Numbered from the stretch's first letter, positions 11,574 through 22,179 are shown. The stretch: DNA of 64,000 bases from Pisolithus tinctorius (GCA_024663395.1 JANFAH010000006.1:992001-1056000), one strand, 5' to 3'. Numbers and translations are program-made. Notes: generated from the letters alone by a model not told the origin.

Positions 11574-11766
11574 GTCACATGACAACAGATCACATGATAG
11601 GGGGTCACATGTCTTGGTCACATGACCGATGACATAATGGTCACGTGACCCGAAGGTGACCTCAGTCACATGATCCGGAGCCTCGGCTCACCACAAAGGT
11701 CTGTCACGTGCTCCAAATGGTCACATGGTGATGTGAACCTCGGGTCACATGATATCACGTGACTGT
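11574..11766. promoter_or_regulatory. Cluster of CACATG/CACGTG (E-box-like) sites
   Basis: About ten copies of TCACATGA, TCACGTGAC or close variants occur within 190 bp between the last 21-bp repeat and the right arm. The stretch keeps several CpGs, unlike the flanking arms. CACGTG is the core site of basic helix-loop-helix factors in fungi. Any binding here is inference, and a simple degenerate repeat is the alternative. Confidence 0.45.
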
Positions 11767-11893
11767 AGTCACTTCATTTTCAACACTATACACCTCGCAT
11801 GTGACTAAGCTGCCCCTGAGTGCATGCTTCCCCATATTGTGGCTGTGCTGCAACATTAATCATGTCACCAGATAATCTCCGAGATGACATGGT

Positions 11894-13786
11894 GAATCTC
11901 CATCATGACATGGAGAATCCCCAGGTGCCATGGAGAATCCCCAGCAGGCCATGGAGAATCTCCAACATGACATGGAGAATCCCCAGCATGACATGGAGAA
12001 TCCCCAGTGGGCTGCATCAGGAAAACAAAACTTTTTCTAAGTGGTCTAATAGTCTACACTGCACCTATTGATGTCTTGATATTTGCAGTGCTTTAGTGCT
12101 CATTGTCTAACATCATCTAATTCATGCTGTCTTACTGACACACTTTTTTTTCTGTGGTCCTAATGTGGTCTGTAAGTGACTTATTGATATCTTCATGCCA
12201 CTATATTACTGTAACTCTTGATTCATAGTACTTGTCACAACCATGCATTTACTCTAAGTCCCTACTCCTCTGCTCATTCACACTCTCTGCACCAACTCTG
12301 CCTGCACTCTACCATTTACAAGTCTCCTCCACTGTGCCTTCTGTTGGACTTGTACTGGTCTCTCATCAGACCATGCAGACCATCCTCCAAGAGGTCATGT
12401 GACCATCTTTCAGACTTCTTGTTGACAGTGCACAGTCAGGTACTCTGCAGCATGTGCACCACATGGTCCAGCACCTGGACTGTTTCCTTTTTGGCTTGTT
12501 CTGTGTTACCTGTCATATGTTCTCCATCTTCCCTTCATTCATCATCCAGGAAGTTGTTACTTGAAAACTTATGAGTCTCCATATGTCAGTCCTGATTCCA
12601 GTTACTGTACCTCCATAGCAGCATCAAAGCATGTACAGTACTCCACTGTTCTTCAGTATGAATATCACCAAAGTTCCTACTCCATCTCTCTCCATCTTCT
12701 GTCTGTCAGAGTTATCTCCAAACATCTGTCTGGTCTCTTCCTCTGAAATATGAGGGCTGACATTGTGCAAGGGGGTAGTGCACAAGCTAAACCCAACACC
12801 CTCACTCTGCTCCATTTCTGCCTCAGCTGACTTTGTACCTGCCAATCCTCCACTAGTCAGAGTTCCATTCATCTGTGTCAGACTTGCTTCCACACCTCTC
12901 TCCAGACCTGGTTAAGCATCAGAGTTGGTCAGAGTAGGCTCAGACTTGACAGTACTCTATAGAACCATATGTGTCTTGCTTAATTCACTTGCTCTATATG
13001 TTCCTTGGCATCCATTCCACTTATACATCTACCTTTCTGAGATAAGTTGTCATTAGAACAGTTAGAACAACCACTGTTTTCCTGATGCATGGAGAATCCC
13101 CACCAGGACATGGCCTGGGAAAGTGGGTCTATTTAGCCTGGGGAAAACCCAGGTTCACCCTGGAAATGGGTCTATTTAGCCTATGGGAAGCCCATGTTCT
13201 GCCTGGAAAGCAGGTCTATTTACCCTGGGGAAAACCTGGGTCAGCCTAGAATGTAGGTCTATTTAGCCTGGGGAAAACCCAGGTTCACCTGGAAAGCAGG
13301 TCTATTTAGCCTGGGGAAAGCCCAGGTTCACCCTGGAGAGCAGGTCTATTCAGCCTGGGGAAAACCCAGGTTCACCTGGAAAGCAGGTCTATTTAGCCTG
13401 GGGAAAGCCCAGGTTCACCTGGAAAGCAGGTCTATTTAGCCTGGGGAAATCCCAGGATCAACCTGAAAAGCAGGTCTATTTAGCCTGGGGAAAGCCCAGG
13501 ATCAACCTGGAAAGGGGGTCTATTTAGCCTGGAGAAAGTCCAACTTGGACCCCAGCTACCCTTTCATTTGATGTATAATATATATATATTATGGAGAAAA
13601 CATTTTCTCCAACCATATTAAATTGCTGCCCTGGAGAATCTCCAGCTAGGGAATGGAGAATCTCCAGGAATGGTGGTGGAGAATCCCCAAAAGTTGGGAA
13701 TTCCCAACAAAATGACACCTATTAGGTTAATACTTATATCAAAATCTCCAGACCTAATAGGTCTCTGAGGGGGGTTGACTGAAGTG
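11894..13786 (-). repeat. Right arm of FB2
   Basis: This is the reverse complement of 8614-10506. It contains the mirror solo LTR (12233-12951, flanked by GTACT, the complement of AGTAC), the mirror minisatellite (13110-13538) and the mirror 21-bp units. Its inner edge at 11894 is followed by more inverted matches (11871-11922 against 11127-11178). Confidence 0.9.
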
Positions 13787-13793
13787 CCTGTGC

Positions 13794-15856
13794 AGGATTG
13801 GCCCATACCTACAAACATTCACAGAGTTCGCAGCTTTCTTGGCCTAGCAAACTTCTACCAACACTTCATTAAGGACTTTGCACAGATTGTGAAACCCCTG
13901 AACAACCTCACACAGAAAGACCTTCTGTTTGTTTGGGATGACAAGTGTCAAATGGCATTTGATATGCTAAAAGAAGCCTTTACCACCACACCTATCCTTA
14001 TGTTTCCCAATCAGAATTGGAGGTTTTGGTTAGAGATGGATGCTTCAGACTATGCCACTGGAGCAGTGCTCTTGGTAGAATGTGATGACAGTCTCTGGAG
14101 ACCTGTCACCTACTCCAGTCACTCCCTGTCTGGGGCTGAACTTAATTATATGGTTCATGACAAAGAAATGCTGGCCATTATCTGTGCACTAGAGCAGTGG
14201 TGTCATTACCTCAAGGCAACCCCATACCAATTTGAGATTTGGATGGATCACCACAACCTCAAGTGGTTCATGACAGCACAAAAGCTCCAACCATGCTAGG
14301 TGCATTGGGCACAGTACTTTAGTCAGTTTAACTGTATTATTGTTCATAAACCTGGAATCACAATGGGAAGACCAGATGCCCTGTTGAGACAGGAGGACTT
14401 TGTAGAAGGAAAGGAGAGGGAAAAGTCAGAACAATCCCTGTTTATAAATCTGAGCCAGGTTTGCTTGGTAAAACTAGAAAATGCCTTCATGGAAGATCTG
14501 CAGATTGAGTCTGCTAGAGCCAAAGGAGTTCCTGCTGGATGCAAGCTCTGAGGTGGTCTTCATTATGATGGAGGGAAGGTCTGGGTGCCTAGTGCACTTA
14601 GAAGGAAGCTACTTAATGCTCTTCATGACTCTCCCCTAGTGGGACATTGCAGCATAAAAGGAACTCAGGGGTTGATCACATGCTAGTTCATGTGGTCCAC
14701 CTTGAAACCTGATGTAGAAGAGTATGTAAAACATTGTCAAACATGCCAAGCCAGCAAGTCTGAAAATAGGCTGCCAGTAGGAGAACTCAAACCTTTACCT
14801 ATCCCTGATGGGCCTTGGAGAGAGTTAATGACTGACTTTATGGATCTTGGAGTCAAGGGATCTTCAGGAAAGTCCCATGTCCTGGTCATCATTGACAGGT
14901 TCTCTAAGGAAGCCAAGTTCATCCCCTGCACTGTGGAGGAGACAGCTGCTAGCACAGCTTGCCTTTACCTGGCGCATTTTTGGAAGCATCACAGACTTCC
15001 AGACTCTATCATATCAGACTGAGGCCCTCAGTTTGCCTCATCCTTCATGAAGGAGTTTTTTAAAATGCTGGGAGTACAGCAGAAACTTTCTATGGTGTTC
15101 CACCTGCAAACAGATGGACAAACAGAGCAGTTGAACCATGAGATCCAACAGTACTTATGGATGTATGCCAACCAGCAACAGGCTTGCTGGGAGGAATGGC
15201 TACCTTTGGCTCAATTCACATACAACAACTCTGCTTCTACTTCTACTGGCAAGTGCCCCTTCAAAGTTACTCATTCCTATAGACCTAGGATGAGCATTGA
15301 ACTGATGACTTCGAAGGTAGAAGCAGCAGAGGAAGTTGCCAAATCTTGGTTCCAGGTGTTCCAAGATGTGAAAGCAAACCTCACCAAAGCATGTTCCCAG
15401 CAGAAACAACAAGTGGATAGACACTGCTCAGTTGCCCCCTCTTATTCCATTGGATACCAGGTCTGGCTAGCTACAGACTACCTATCCCTGAAAGAATGGC
15501 AGAGCCATAAACTTTACAAAAAGTGGATCAGACCATACAAAGTTCTAGAGGTACTTCTGAATGCTCTTAAGTTAAAGTTGCCTCACAACATGAGGATTCA
15601 TGCAGTTGTGAATGTCTCATGGGTTAAACCCTATCTCAGTGCTCTTGATGGGCAGCCTGTCAACAGGCCAGGACTGCAGAGGGTTACTGATGAAGGAGAT
15701 GTCAAATACAAGGTGGAGTATGTTGTTGACTCCCATTTGAAATGTGGAGCTCTTCAATTTCTCATCCATTGGAGGGGATATCCTGAAGAAGATCATACCT
15801 GGGAGCCAGCCTCTGCCTTGAAAAATTCACAGTCAGTGATCAAGGATTTCTACTGA
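13794..15856 (+). pseudogene. A1 pol part 2: RT end, RNase H, integrase, chromodomain
   Basis: It resumes RT at 'WPIPTNIHRVRSFLGLANFY', then has RNase H at about 13985-14400 (LEMDASDYATGAVL) with a TAG at 14297. Integrase has the zinc part (HDSPLVGH..., HCQTCQ), first catalytic D in 'LMTDFMDLG', the second D beside a TGA at 15020 where A2 has CAA, and E in 'QTDGQTEQLN' near 15110. The chromodomain (YKVEYVVDS ... LIHWRGYPEEDHTWEP) fills 15706-15856 and ends with TGA at 15854. Integrase joins cDNA to target DNA. Five or more stops inactivate it. Confidence 0.88.
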
Positions 15857-15976
15857 TCCTACCCTGGGGCCCCCTGTAAATTATCTCTCCTCTCGTCAGA
15901 AAGCTTTGATAGCTTGTTCACACCTGTACCGGAACTGTTTACTACTGTTTGTCCTATTTGGTCTTGCCTGGAAGTT

Positions 15977-15995
15977 GAGCCTTAGGAGGGGATAG
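15977..15995 (+). other. A1 polypurine tract
   Basis: GAGCCTTAGGAGGGGATAG lies directly before the 3' LTR, in the place where plus-strand priming occurs during reverse transcription. Confidence 0.75.
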
Positions 15996-16396
15996 TGTAA
16001 TGACTGGTAGACTTTTCACTTCTGTGTTTCCTAGTTTCCTATATATATCTACCCTCTGGTTAGGGTTACACTTTAGGGATGCTAAGTCATCTCGGACTTT
16101 TCCTTTTGCTTGCTCTTTCATGCTTACATGATGCTTAGTAAGGCTGTGCCTCATTACTAGCACATGCTTGCATTCATCCAATAGTGTAATTCTCTCTTCT
16201 GTTTACTTCTTTCTAGAACATTCTCTCATGGTAGTACATACAAACAGTAGGGCAGTATATAACTCCTGTTGTTTGTCATAGCCAGACTCTCTAATCTAGT
16301 TTGTTTTGAGCCTTGTCCTCAATCAACAGGTTCCACTCCCAGAAGCTCTCTGGTTTGAAGTGATAGCCGAGAAGACATTCGTCTTTGGTGGCTTCA
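15996..16396 (+). repeat. 3' LTR of A1 (401 bp)
   Basis: It is the pair of 932-1329 and ends GGTGGCTTCA, followed by CTCAT (16397-16401), the target duplication. The LTRs differ at scattered sites, many of them former CpGs. Confidence 0.9.
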
Positions 16397-16437
16397 CTCA
16401 TGTGGTCAGTTTTTTGACTTTATATCAATTTATGTAT

Positions 16438-17449
16438 CTAGTACTTTGTATGAACTCCTTTGGCCCTAATAACTGCTTCAATCCTTCTAGGCATGCTTTC
16501 TATTCATTTTTGACACTGCTCCTCATCAATCTTCCACCACTCCTCCACCACCCTTTCCCACAGTCAGTGAATGCCTGTAGGAGCACTCTCATAACCTGAG
16601 GGGCATCTCTTGAGGTGATTCCAAGTATGTTCAATGGGATTAAGGTCTGGAAATTGTGCAGGCCAGTCCAGAAGGTTGATTTCCTGTTCTTCCAACCAAC
16701 CTTTGGCTCTCCTAGAGGTGTGATTCAGGCCATTATCTTGTTGAAAGATGTCACCTTCTGGAATTCCAGAATCTTCCAAGATTTGCAGCAGCCCCTGCTC
16801 CAAAATGGCCAAATACTGTTCAGCATCCATCCACCATCCACCTCACTCAAAACCCCTGCTCCATTCCACCTTCTGCAGCCCCATACCATCAGTGAACCAC
16901 TTCCACACTTAACTGTACCCTTGACCTCTCTAGCAATTAGCCCTTCACCCTTCTTTTTCCACACATACTCTTGCCCATCTGACCCAGTCCTATGTATTTA
17001 GGTCTCATCTGACCATATAACTCTCTTCCTGTCCTCCACAGTCTAATTCTGGTACTTGAGAGCAAAGGTTAGCCTTCTCTTCTTGTGTACATTAGAAAGC
17101 AAGGGCTTCTTTTTCTTGACCACAGTCTTCACAGAGGATTCCTTGAGGGTATTTCACACAGTCTGTGGTAGACAGGAGTATCAATAATAGAATTGATGAG
17201 TTGAATGGCATGGACAGCATTTTTGGGCTTGCCAATAATGATTTGCTGAACAATAGCCCTTTTGTTGGTAGGGGTAAGCTTTAATGGATGGTCACCACAA
17301 AGCCTAGTCCTCTCTGGCTGTAGTTTCTGAAGGACCTGGCATACTGTAGACTACCCTAAGCCAGTTTGGGAAGCAATTTTCCTGGAGGAAAGATCAAGAA
17401 TGGAGAGAGATATGTTGCTCTTTCTTTGAGAAGCAGAGATGGATTTCAT
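16438..17449 (-). pseudogene. Tc1-type transposase (DD34E), decayed
   Basis: The minus-strand frame starts at ATG 17449 (MKSISASQRKSNISLSIL), passes a helix-turn-helix-like N terminus, and ends TKY-stop at 16438. That gives about 337 codons, the usual Tc1 length. The catalytic end is clear: QQDNGLNHTSRRAKGWL, then LDWPAQFPDLNPIEHTWN, with 34 residues between D and E. It cuts and re-inserts its element at TA. Several stops and frameshifts make it inactive. Confidence 0.9.
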
Positions 17450-17791
17450 GGTGATGGTGGGGTTTATTTATAATGTCTGACACTCAGTTACATAAAGGTG
17501 ACATAATAGAACCATTACCAGATATATGTACTAATATTACAGTATGCCAGGGTCTAATATATGTAATTGAAACCTAAAGTCAAAAAACTGACTGCATGAG
17601 TCATTATTTTGAAATGGCTGCCATTTGATCAAACCTTATCCAAAACCCTTGACCCCTGCACCAATAGAGAGCCAAGTGTAAGGGCTTTGATTCATACACT
17701 TATAGGTTAGGGCCTAAGTTAGGGGGTATGGGGCAGTATTGACTTTAGTGAAAAATGTCCAAACATGCAGTCAGTTTTTTGAGCCACTGTA

Positions 17792-17862
17792 CATGGGAGC
17801 CTAAGGAACATATAAAGGACCATGCTTCAGAAGCCCTTGACCAGTACAAACTTGCCTGACAC
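17792..17862 (+). pseudogene. Element G chromodomain, second half
   Basis: Reading across the Tc1 element, the frame continues NTWEPKEHIKDHASEALDQY and stops at TGA 17860-17862. This completes the chromodomain begun at 509-735 and proves that 1-735 and 17792 onward belong to one retroelement. Confidence 0.88.
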
Positions 17863-17873
17863 CTCAGAAATTA

Positions 17874-19236
17874 ATGGACTCTCCTCACTCTGTAAACACT
17901 GAGAATGACTATGCTGACTTCCCCTGTAAATCCCTTTATGACCCTGCAACTGACTGGCCCAAGCTACTCACACCCCCCATCACCATCTGTCATTCATCCC
18001 CTCCCCCATCAACCAACTCCTGCATTCCTGAATCAGATGCCTCATCCCTTGTCTTGCAGCTGCAGGTACCCTCACCCCCTGTTGCCCACCCTCTCTGACT
18101 GCATCCACACCAGGGTTTCTCGATCTGCCAAGTACTGGCCCCAAAGCCCAGAGTCCCCCCCCAGTGGAGACAGTAAGCCAGAGGGAAAGGGAAAGGATAG
18201 AGAAAAACCTAGTCATGATGGCAATCAAGGAGGAACTTCATCCAACCCTGCCAATGTTGCTGGCTCCACCAACTTTGCAACCTACTCTTCAGGCACCCAA
18301 TGTGCCACCCTTGATTTACTTGCAACAGTTGCCACTGCCAGGGATGATGAGCTGCAATTACCAATCACAGCAAGTGACTACCTGGACATTGTTAGGGCAC
18401 TTGACATCTTCCACAAAGGGGACAACATTGATGGGTGCTCACCAGAACAAGTTAAGTATTTTGGGCTGTTGTCTGAAATCTACAGAGCATCAGACATGAT
18501 CAGTCAGTGTGTCTTGAAGATTCACATGAGGAAACTTAATGGGATGGCTCCCCTCTCAGAGGTGATCATGATTGGAATGTTGGAAAAGGGATATGCAGAT
18601 GTTTTAGAAGTGGTTACTGGGGGTGCATACCATTATCTTGTCAATCAACAGTTTGGAGAATTCCTGGCTCCCCCTGCTTCTTATCTTCTCGATCAGATCA
18701 AGCTGAAAGAAGACATTGTCATGCCAGAACAAAAGGAAGCAGTGAGAAAGGAAGTGGAATGGCTTGCTCCAGTAGAGTATGTCAACAATGGGACTCTATT
18801 TAAACAGGTTGGTTTGTGTATTGGACTGGGGACTCATAACTCTGCTTGGGAGGTGCTCTTGCAGGATGTGTTGTGGGCCAGATCCCACAAAAACTACTTT
18901 AATGCCATCCACTCCACCATGGCTCTTCCTGCAGCTCCCTTCATCCCCATCCCTGAGAATCAACTTTGCTTCTATCTCAGAGGTCAGTCCCTGATACCCA
19001 ATGGACATGTCCTCCACCCCCATGCTTGCTTTCAATGCCACTACTTGGGGCATTGGTCCTGCTGCAATGGACATGGCTCCAAGTATACTCCATCCCTCAA
19101 GGAGCCACCTTCCCCATTGCCTCCTGAATGCATTCCCACATTTATACTACTTGCAGACCCCTTTCCTCAGCCAGCCCTAATGCCCATGCTTCATCCTCAA
19201 GGGTCTGAGGACCTTAGAGGGGGGGTGGTGTTATGA
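17874..19236 (+). CDS. Element G extra ORF between chromodomain and 3' LTR (unknown function)
   Basis: A 443-codon open frame (17905-19236) lies downstream of pol. The true start may be ATG 17874 in another frame (MDSPHSVNTENDYADFPCKS), with a frameshift near 18060-18100. The N-terminal third is proline, serine and basic-rich (GDSKPEGKGKDREKPSHDG). The middle third looks like a folded, mostly helical domain ('ITASDYLDIVRALDIFHKG', 'LLSEIYRASDMISQCV'). Near the end, HACFQCHYLGHWSCCNGH resembles a degenerate zinc knuckle. No membrane segment or signal peptide is visible, so it is not an obvious envelope protein. It could be a second Gag-like or captured host protein. It was not recognised. Confidence 0.6.
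19209..19228 (+). other. Element G polypurine tract
   Basis: The run CTTAGAGGGGGGGTGG directly precedes an LTR start (TGTTATGACC). It overlaps the last codons of the extra ORF, which places that ORF inside the element. Confidence 0.7.
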
Positions 19237-19832
19237 CCTCATCAGGGGTCTTTCCTTTTTTGCCACATCATGGTCACATGTGTCACATGCCTTGTTGTGT
19301 CATTTGTACTTGTTTCAATAGTCCTTGGATTACTTGCTCCTTGAGCCCTCAGATCACCAGTGCTGGTGGCATTTCCAATAGCCACTGGTGCTATGCACAT
19401 CATCATCACCATGACTCCTCCCCCCTATCTCTGATGGGTGGTCTATTTCATATCTCATCTCTGACTCATATTTATTGCTCTGGTCATTTACTTCTTGCTC
19501 TGGTGTCAGGTCCCTTGCTGCACCTTGATGGCACAGCCAGTTTGACCCTCATTGCTACCCCTACCCCCATCAATGACACTGTATGACTCTTTCTTATTTC
19601 ATTGTTTACTACTGCAGATACATACCATTGCCTTTGGGTGACCTGTATGGTACTCTTGTCCTGAGGTATTTATACAGCAGTACCATACCATGTATCCTCA
19701 GTTTTTCAATAGCTTGCAACTCAGCTAATTCCTTTGACTTCATCCCTTCCCCATTGCAATCCCAATTGACCTCACCAGAGGAAGTAACCTTTGTAGGATA
19801 TCATCAATAACTGAGCCATAGGGGTTACAACA
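19229..19832 (+). repeat. 3' LTR of element G (about 604 bp)
   Basis: It starts TGTTATGACC after the polypurine tract and ends GGGTTACAACA, so the ends are inverted TGTT...AACA. It includes a TATA-like 'gaggtatttatacagcag' near 19664. No second copy exists in the window, so the right edge rests on the terminal motif only. Confidence 0.6.
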
Positions 19833-20112
19833 AGTTTGGCCTGTAGACTCCCCCTCATGCCATTTGTACCTAGTCCATTTGACAAAGTCACTTGGCTCAG
19901 GCATAACAATCTTTGCCTGAGCACATTGAGTCCTAAGCCCATCACCCTCACTTGCTATCAAACTCATACCTGGCAGTTCCCATGTCAGCCTCCATGCACA
20001 TATCATTGCTATCACTCTCAGACTCAAGCCCAGTCTGGTCTGGACTGGTAGCCCCTATCTCTGATCAAGTCCAGTCCAGAAAACTCAACTCTGGCCTAGA
20101 TAACTCAAGTCC
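19833..20112. other. Unassigned 280 bp between LTR G and LTR B1
   Basis: No gene, repeat copy or terminal motif could be recognised. It may be the sequence that flanked G before B1 arrived. Confidence 0.4.
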
Positions 20113-20848
20113 TGTCATGACCATGTGTTCATTCTAAGTCCTTACTCACTCTGCATCCTTTTCTGCTGGTCATTCACTCACTCTGCACCAATTCTGCCCA
20201 CCTTCTGCCATTTATGAACCATCTCTGCTCTGACTGCTGTTGGACTTGTACTGCTCTCCTACCATACTGTGCAGACCATTTCCCTGAGGGGTCATGTGAC
20301 TATCCTTTGGACTTCTCCCTGACAGCATGCAGTCAGGTACTCTGCAGCACACACACTGCATGGTCCAGCACCTGGACTGTTTCCTTTTTGGGATGTTCTA
20401 TGTTACCCATTCATATGTCCTCTGTCTACCCTTCATTTGTTGTCTAGGAAGTTTTACTTGAAATTTTCCAATTCTCCATATGTCAGTTCCAGTTCTAGTT
20501 ACTGTACCTCCATAGTAGTATAAAAGCATGTATCATACTCTGCTGTTCTTCAGTATGAATATCAACTTAGTTCCTACTCCCTCTGTCTCCATCTTCTGCC
20601 TGTTGGATTTACCTCTGACTCTCTGTCTGTTCTCTCCCTCTGAAATACAAGGGCTGAAGTCATGCAAGGGGGTAGCATGCAAGCTAAACCCAATGCCCTC
20701 ACTTCACTCTGCCTTTACTTTGGCAGACTTCATTTTTGCCAACACTCCACCAGTCAGAGTTCTGTTCTCTTGTGTCAGACTTGCTTCCATACCTCTCCCC
20801 AGACCTTATCTAATGTTGGAGTTGGTCAGAGTAGGCCTGGACTTGACA
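20113..20848 (+). repeat. 5' LTR of B1 (736 bp)
   Basis: It runs from TGTCATGACC to GGACTTGACA. Copies are at 49687-50421, 56302-57035, 57808-58455 and in both arms of FB2. The sequence just after it, GTATATTCATACTCACACTTG, is shared with other B and F copies and should contain the primer binding site. Confidence 0.9.
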
Positions 20849-20908
20849 GTATATTCATACTCACACTTGTACAATCTCATTTTCTGTCCTCCAAAAAAAC
20901 TTATGCCA

Positions 20909-22179
20909 CTATGAGAACTTGAGCTCAATCCCAAAGGGAGGTTGCTGAGAACCTTGCTGCAGTGCTAGCTAATCTGCATTGTCTTCCTTCAGTCATTGAA
21001 CAATTCCAATCCTTCTCCACTCAACACTCCTCTCATGCTGAAGGCAAAAGTGCATCACAGGCTGGTCACTCTGACCTCCACCCAACAGCCTTCCCTACTC
21101 CATCTCCTCATAACTGAGATGATGGACCCAACCCTGACCCTGATTACCCTGATGGTGATCCCAACAGTGGGGGCAGTGGTGACAGGGATATCCCCAAAGA
21201 CCCAGCTGAGCCACCAGAGGATCCCCTTGTAGCTCTTGCTAGAGCTGTCCATGCACTTGTGCAGTCTAGTTTGCACACTGGGGACTCTGCTCCAAAAACT
21301 GAAGTCCATGAGCCTGACACCTTCAACAGCTCCAACCCAAAGAAACTCCAGAAGTTCCTTGTACAATGTGAGCTGAACTTTCAAGACTGCCCCTGTGCAT
21401 TCTGCTCTGACAGAGCAAAGGTAACCTTTGCTCAGTCCTACTTGAAGGGAATGGCTCTGGCTTGGTTTGAGCCAGATCTGCTAAACCCTGAAGGCTATGA
21501 CTGCCTGCTCTGGATGGATGACTATCATGAGTTCTTACATGAACTGACAACTAATTTTGGCCTGCATGATGCCATAGCTGATGCTGTCCAACAACTCAAG
21601 AACCTTACTATGAAGGATGGCTCTCAAATTACCAAGTATGTCATGGAGTTCAACTGCTGGGCTTCACAAGTCAAGGACTATGGTGTCAGTGCACTCTACC
21701 ACTGCTTCTATAGTGGACTTCCAGACTGCATCAAAGATGAGATCACTCATGTTGGAAAGCCTTCTACTCTGGCACAGCTCTGCAAACTTACCCAAACCAT
21801 TGATGTGCACTACTGGGAATGCAAAGCAGATATTTTGTGCACCACCAAGTCTGCCACCAACAAGTCACAGTCTTCCAACTCCAACAACAAGTCTAAATTG
21901 TTGTCCTCTGCCTCCACTCCAAAGTCTGACACCAAGGGCAAGGGCAAACAGAAAGATCTGCCCAAGTCTGACATTGCCCACCTTCTGGGCAAGGATGGCA
22001 AACTCACCTCTGCTGAATGCCAGTGCAGGATGAAGAACAACTTCTGCCTCTTCTGTGGTGAGGCTGGCCACTCCACTAAGGACTGCCCTAAGTCAACCTC
22101 TTGCACAGCCACATCCCATGCAGCTACAGCTGGAACTCTGCCTGCTCCACCAGCAGAGAAAGCAGAGCCAAAAAATTAG
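20909..22179 (+). pseudogene. B1 gag
   Basis: The start MRT is followed at once by TGA where B2 has CGA (MRTRAQSQRE). The N-terminal quarter is frameshifted, then an open frame runs 21259-22179. Recognisable parts are EPDTFNSSNPKKLQKFL, a typical Ty3 Gag capsid motif (SYLKGMALAWFEPDLLNP), and the zinc knuckle CLFCGEAGHSTKDC near 22049-22090. The stop is TAG at 22177. Confidence 0.85.

Larger units (their letters stand above)
8614..13786. mobile_element. Giant fold-back element FB2 (5,173 bp, 1,893-bp arms)
   Basis: Arms 8614-10506 and 11894-13786 are reverse complements about axis 11200. Four translated segments spread along the arms are identical in both, so they are nearly or fully identical without indels. 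The ends are CACTTCAGTCAACCCCCC and its complement. The flanks GCTGTGC (8607-8613) and CCTGTGC (13787-13793) look like an imperfect 7-bp target duplication. It interrupts A1 RT; removal restores the frame seen in A2 near 48655. The arms hold a 43-bp minisatellite and a solo LTR, and the centre holds 21-bp repeats and an E-box cluster. No transposase is visible, so it is non-autonomous. Confidence 0.92.
932..16396 (+). mobile_element. Ty3/Gypsy chromovirus A1, complete from LTR to LTR, with nested insertions
   Basis: The two LTRs (932-1329 and 15996-16396) both run from TGTAATGAC to GGCTTCA or TGCTTCA. The 5-bp duplication CTCAT lies at 927-931 and 16397-16401. Gene order is gag, protease, RT, RNase H, integrase, chromodomain, polypurine tract. 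The element's own sequence is about 6.9 kb once four inserts are removed: 1462-3310, 3637-5209, 5843-6274 and 8614-13786. A second copy, A2, starts at 37553 and gives a guide for every insertion boundary. Many in-frame stops make A1 non-autonomous today. Confidence 0.92.
738..17789 (-). mobile_element. Tc1/mariner DD34E transposon (1,582 bp of its own sequence), split by element A1
   Basis: The element's own sequence is 738-931 plus 16402-17789. The outer ends begin CAGTGGCTCAAAAAACTGAC and form terminal inverted repeats of exactly 215 bp (738-931 joined to 16402-16422, against 17575-17789) with few mismatches. The target TA is duplicated at 736-737 and 17790-17791. The insertion interrupts the chromodomain of element G, and the reading frame is restored across it. 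Everything between 932 and 16401 is retroelement A1 with its CTCAT duplication. The transposase lies on the minus strand in the right part. Long terminal repeats of this size are unusual for Tc1-type elements. Confidence 0.88.

Noticed and set aside
11478..11795. Possible hAT-like MITE (TAGTGTTG ... CAACACTA)
   Set aside because: The 8-bp inverted ends are short, and no 8-bp target duplication flanks them.
9507..12893. Mirror-image frame pairs (for example 9507-9776 and 12624-12893) as conserved genes
   Set aside because: Their identity comes from the palindrome arms, and the sequence is a solo LTR, not a gene.
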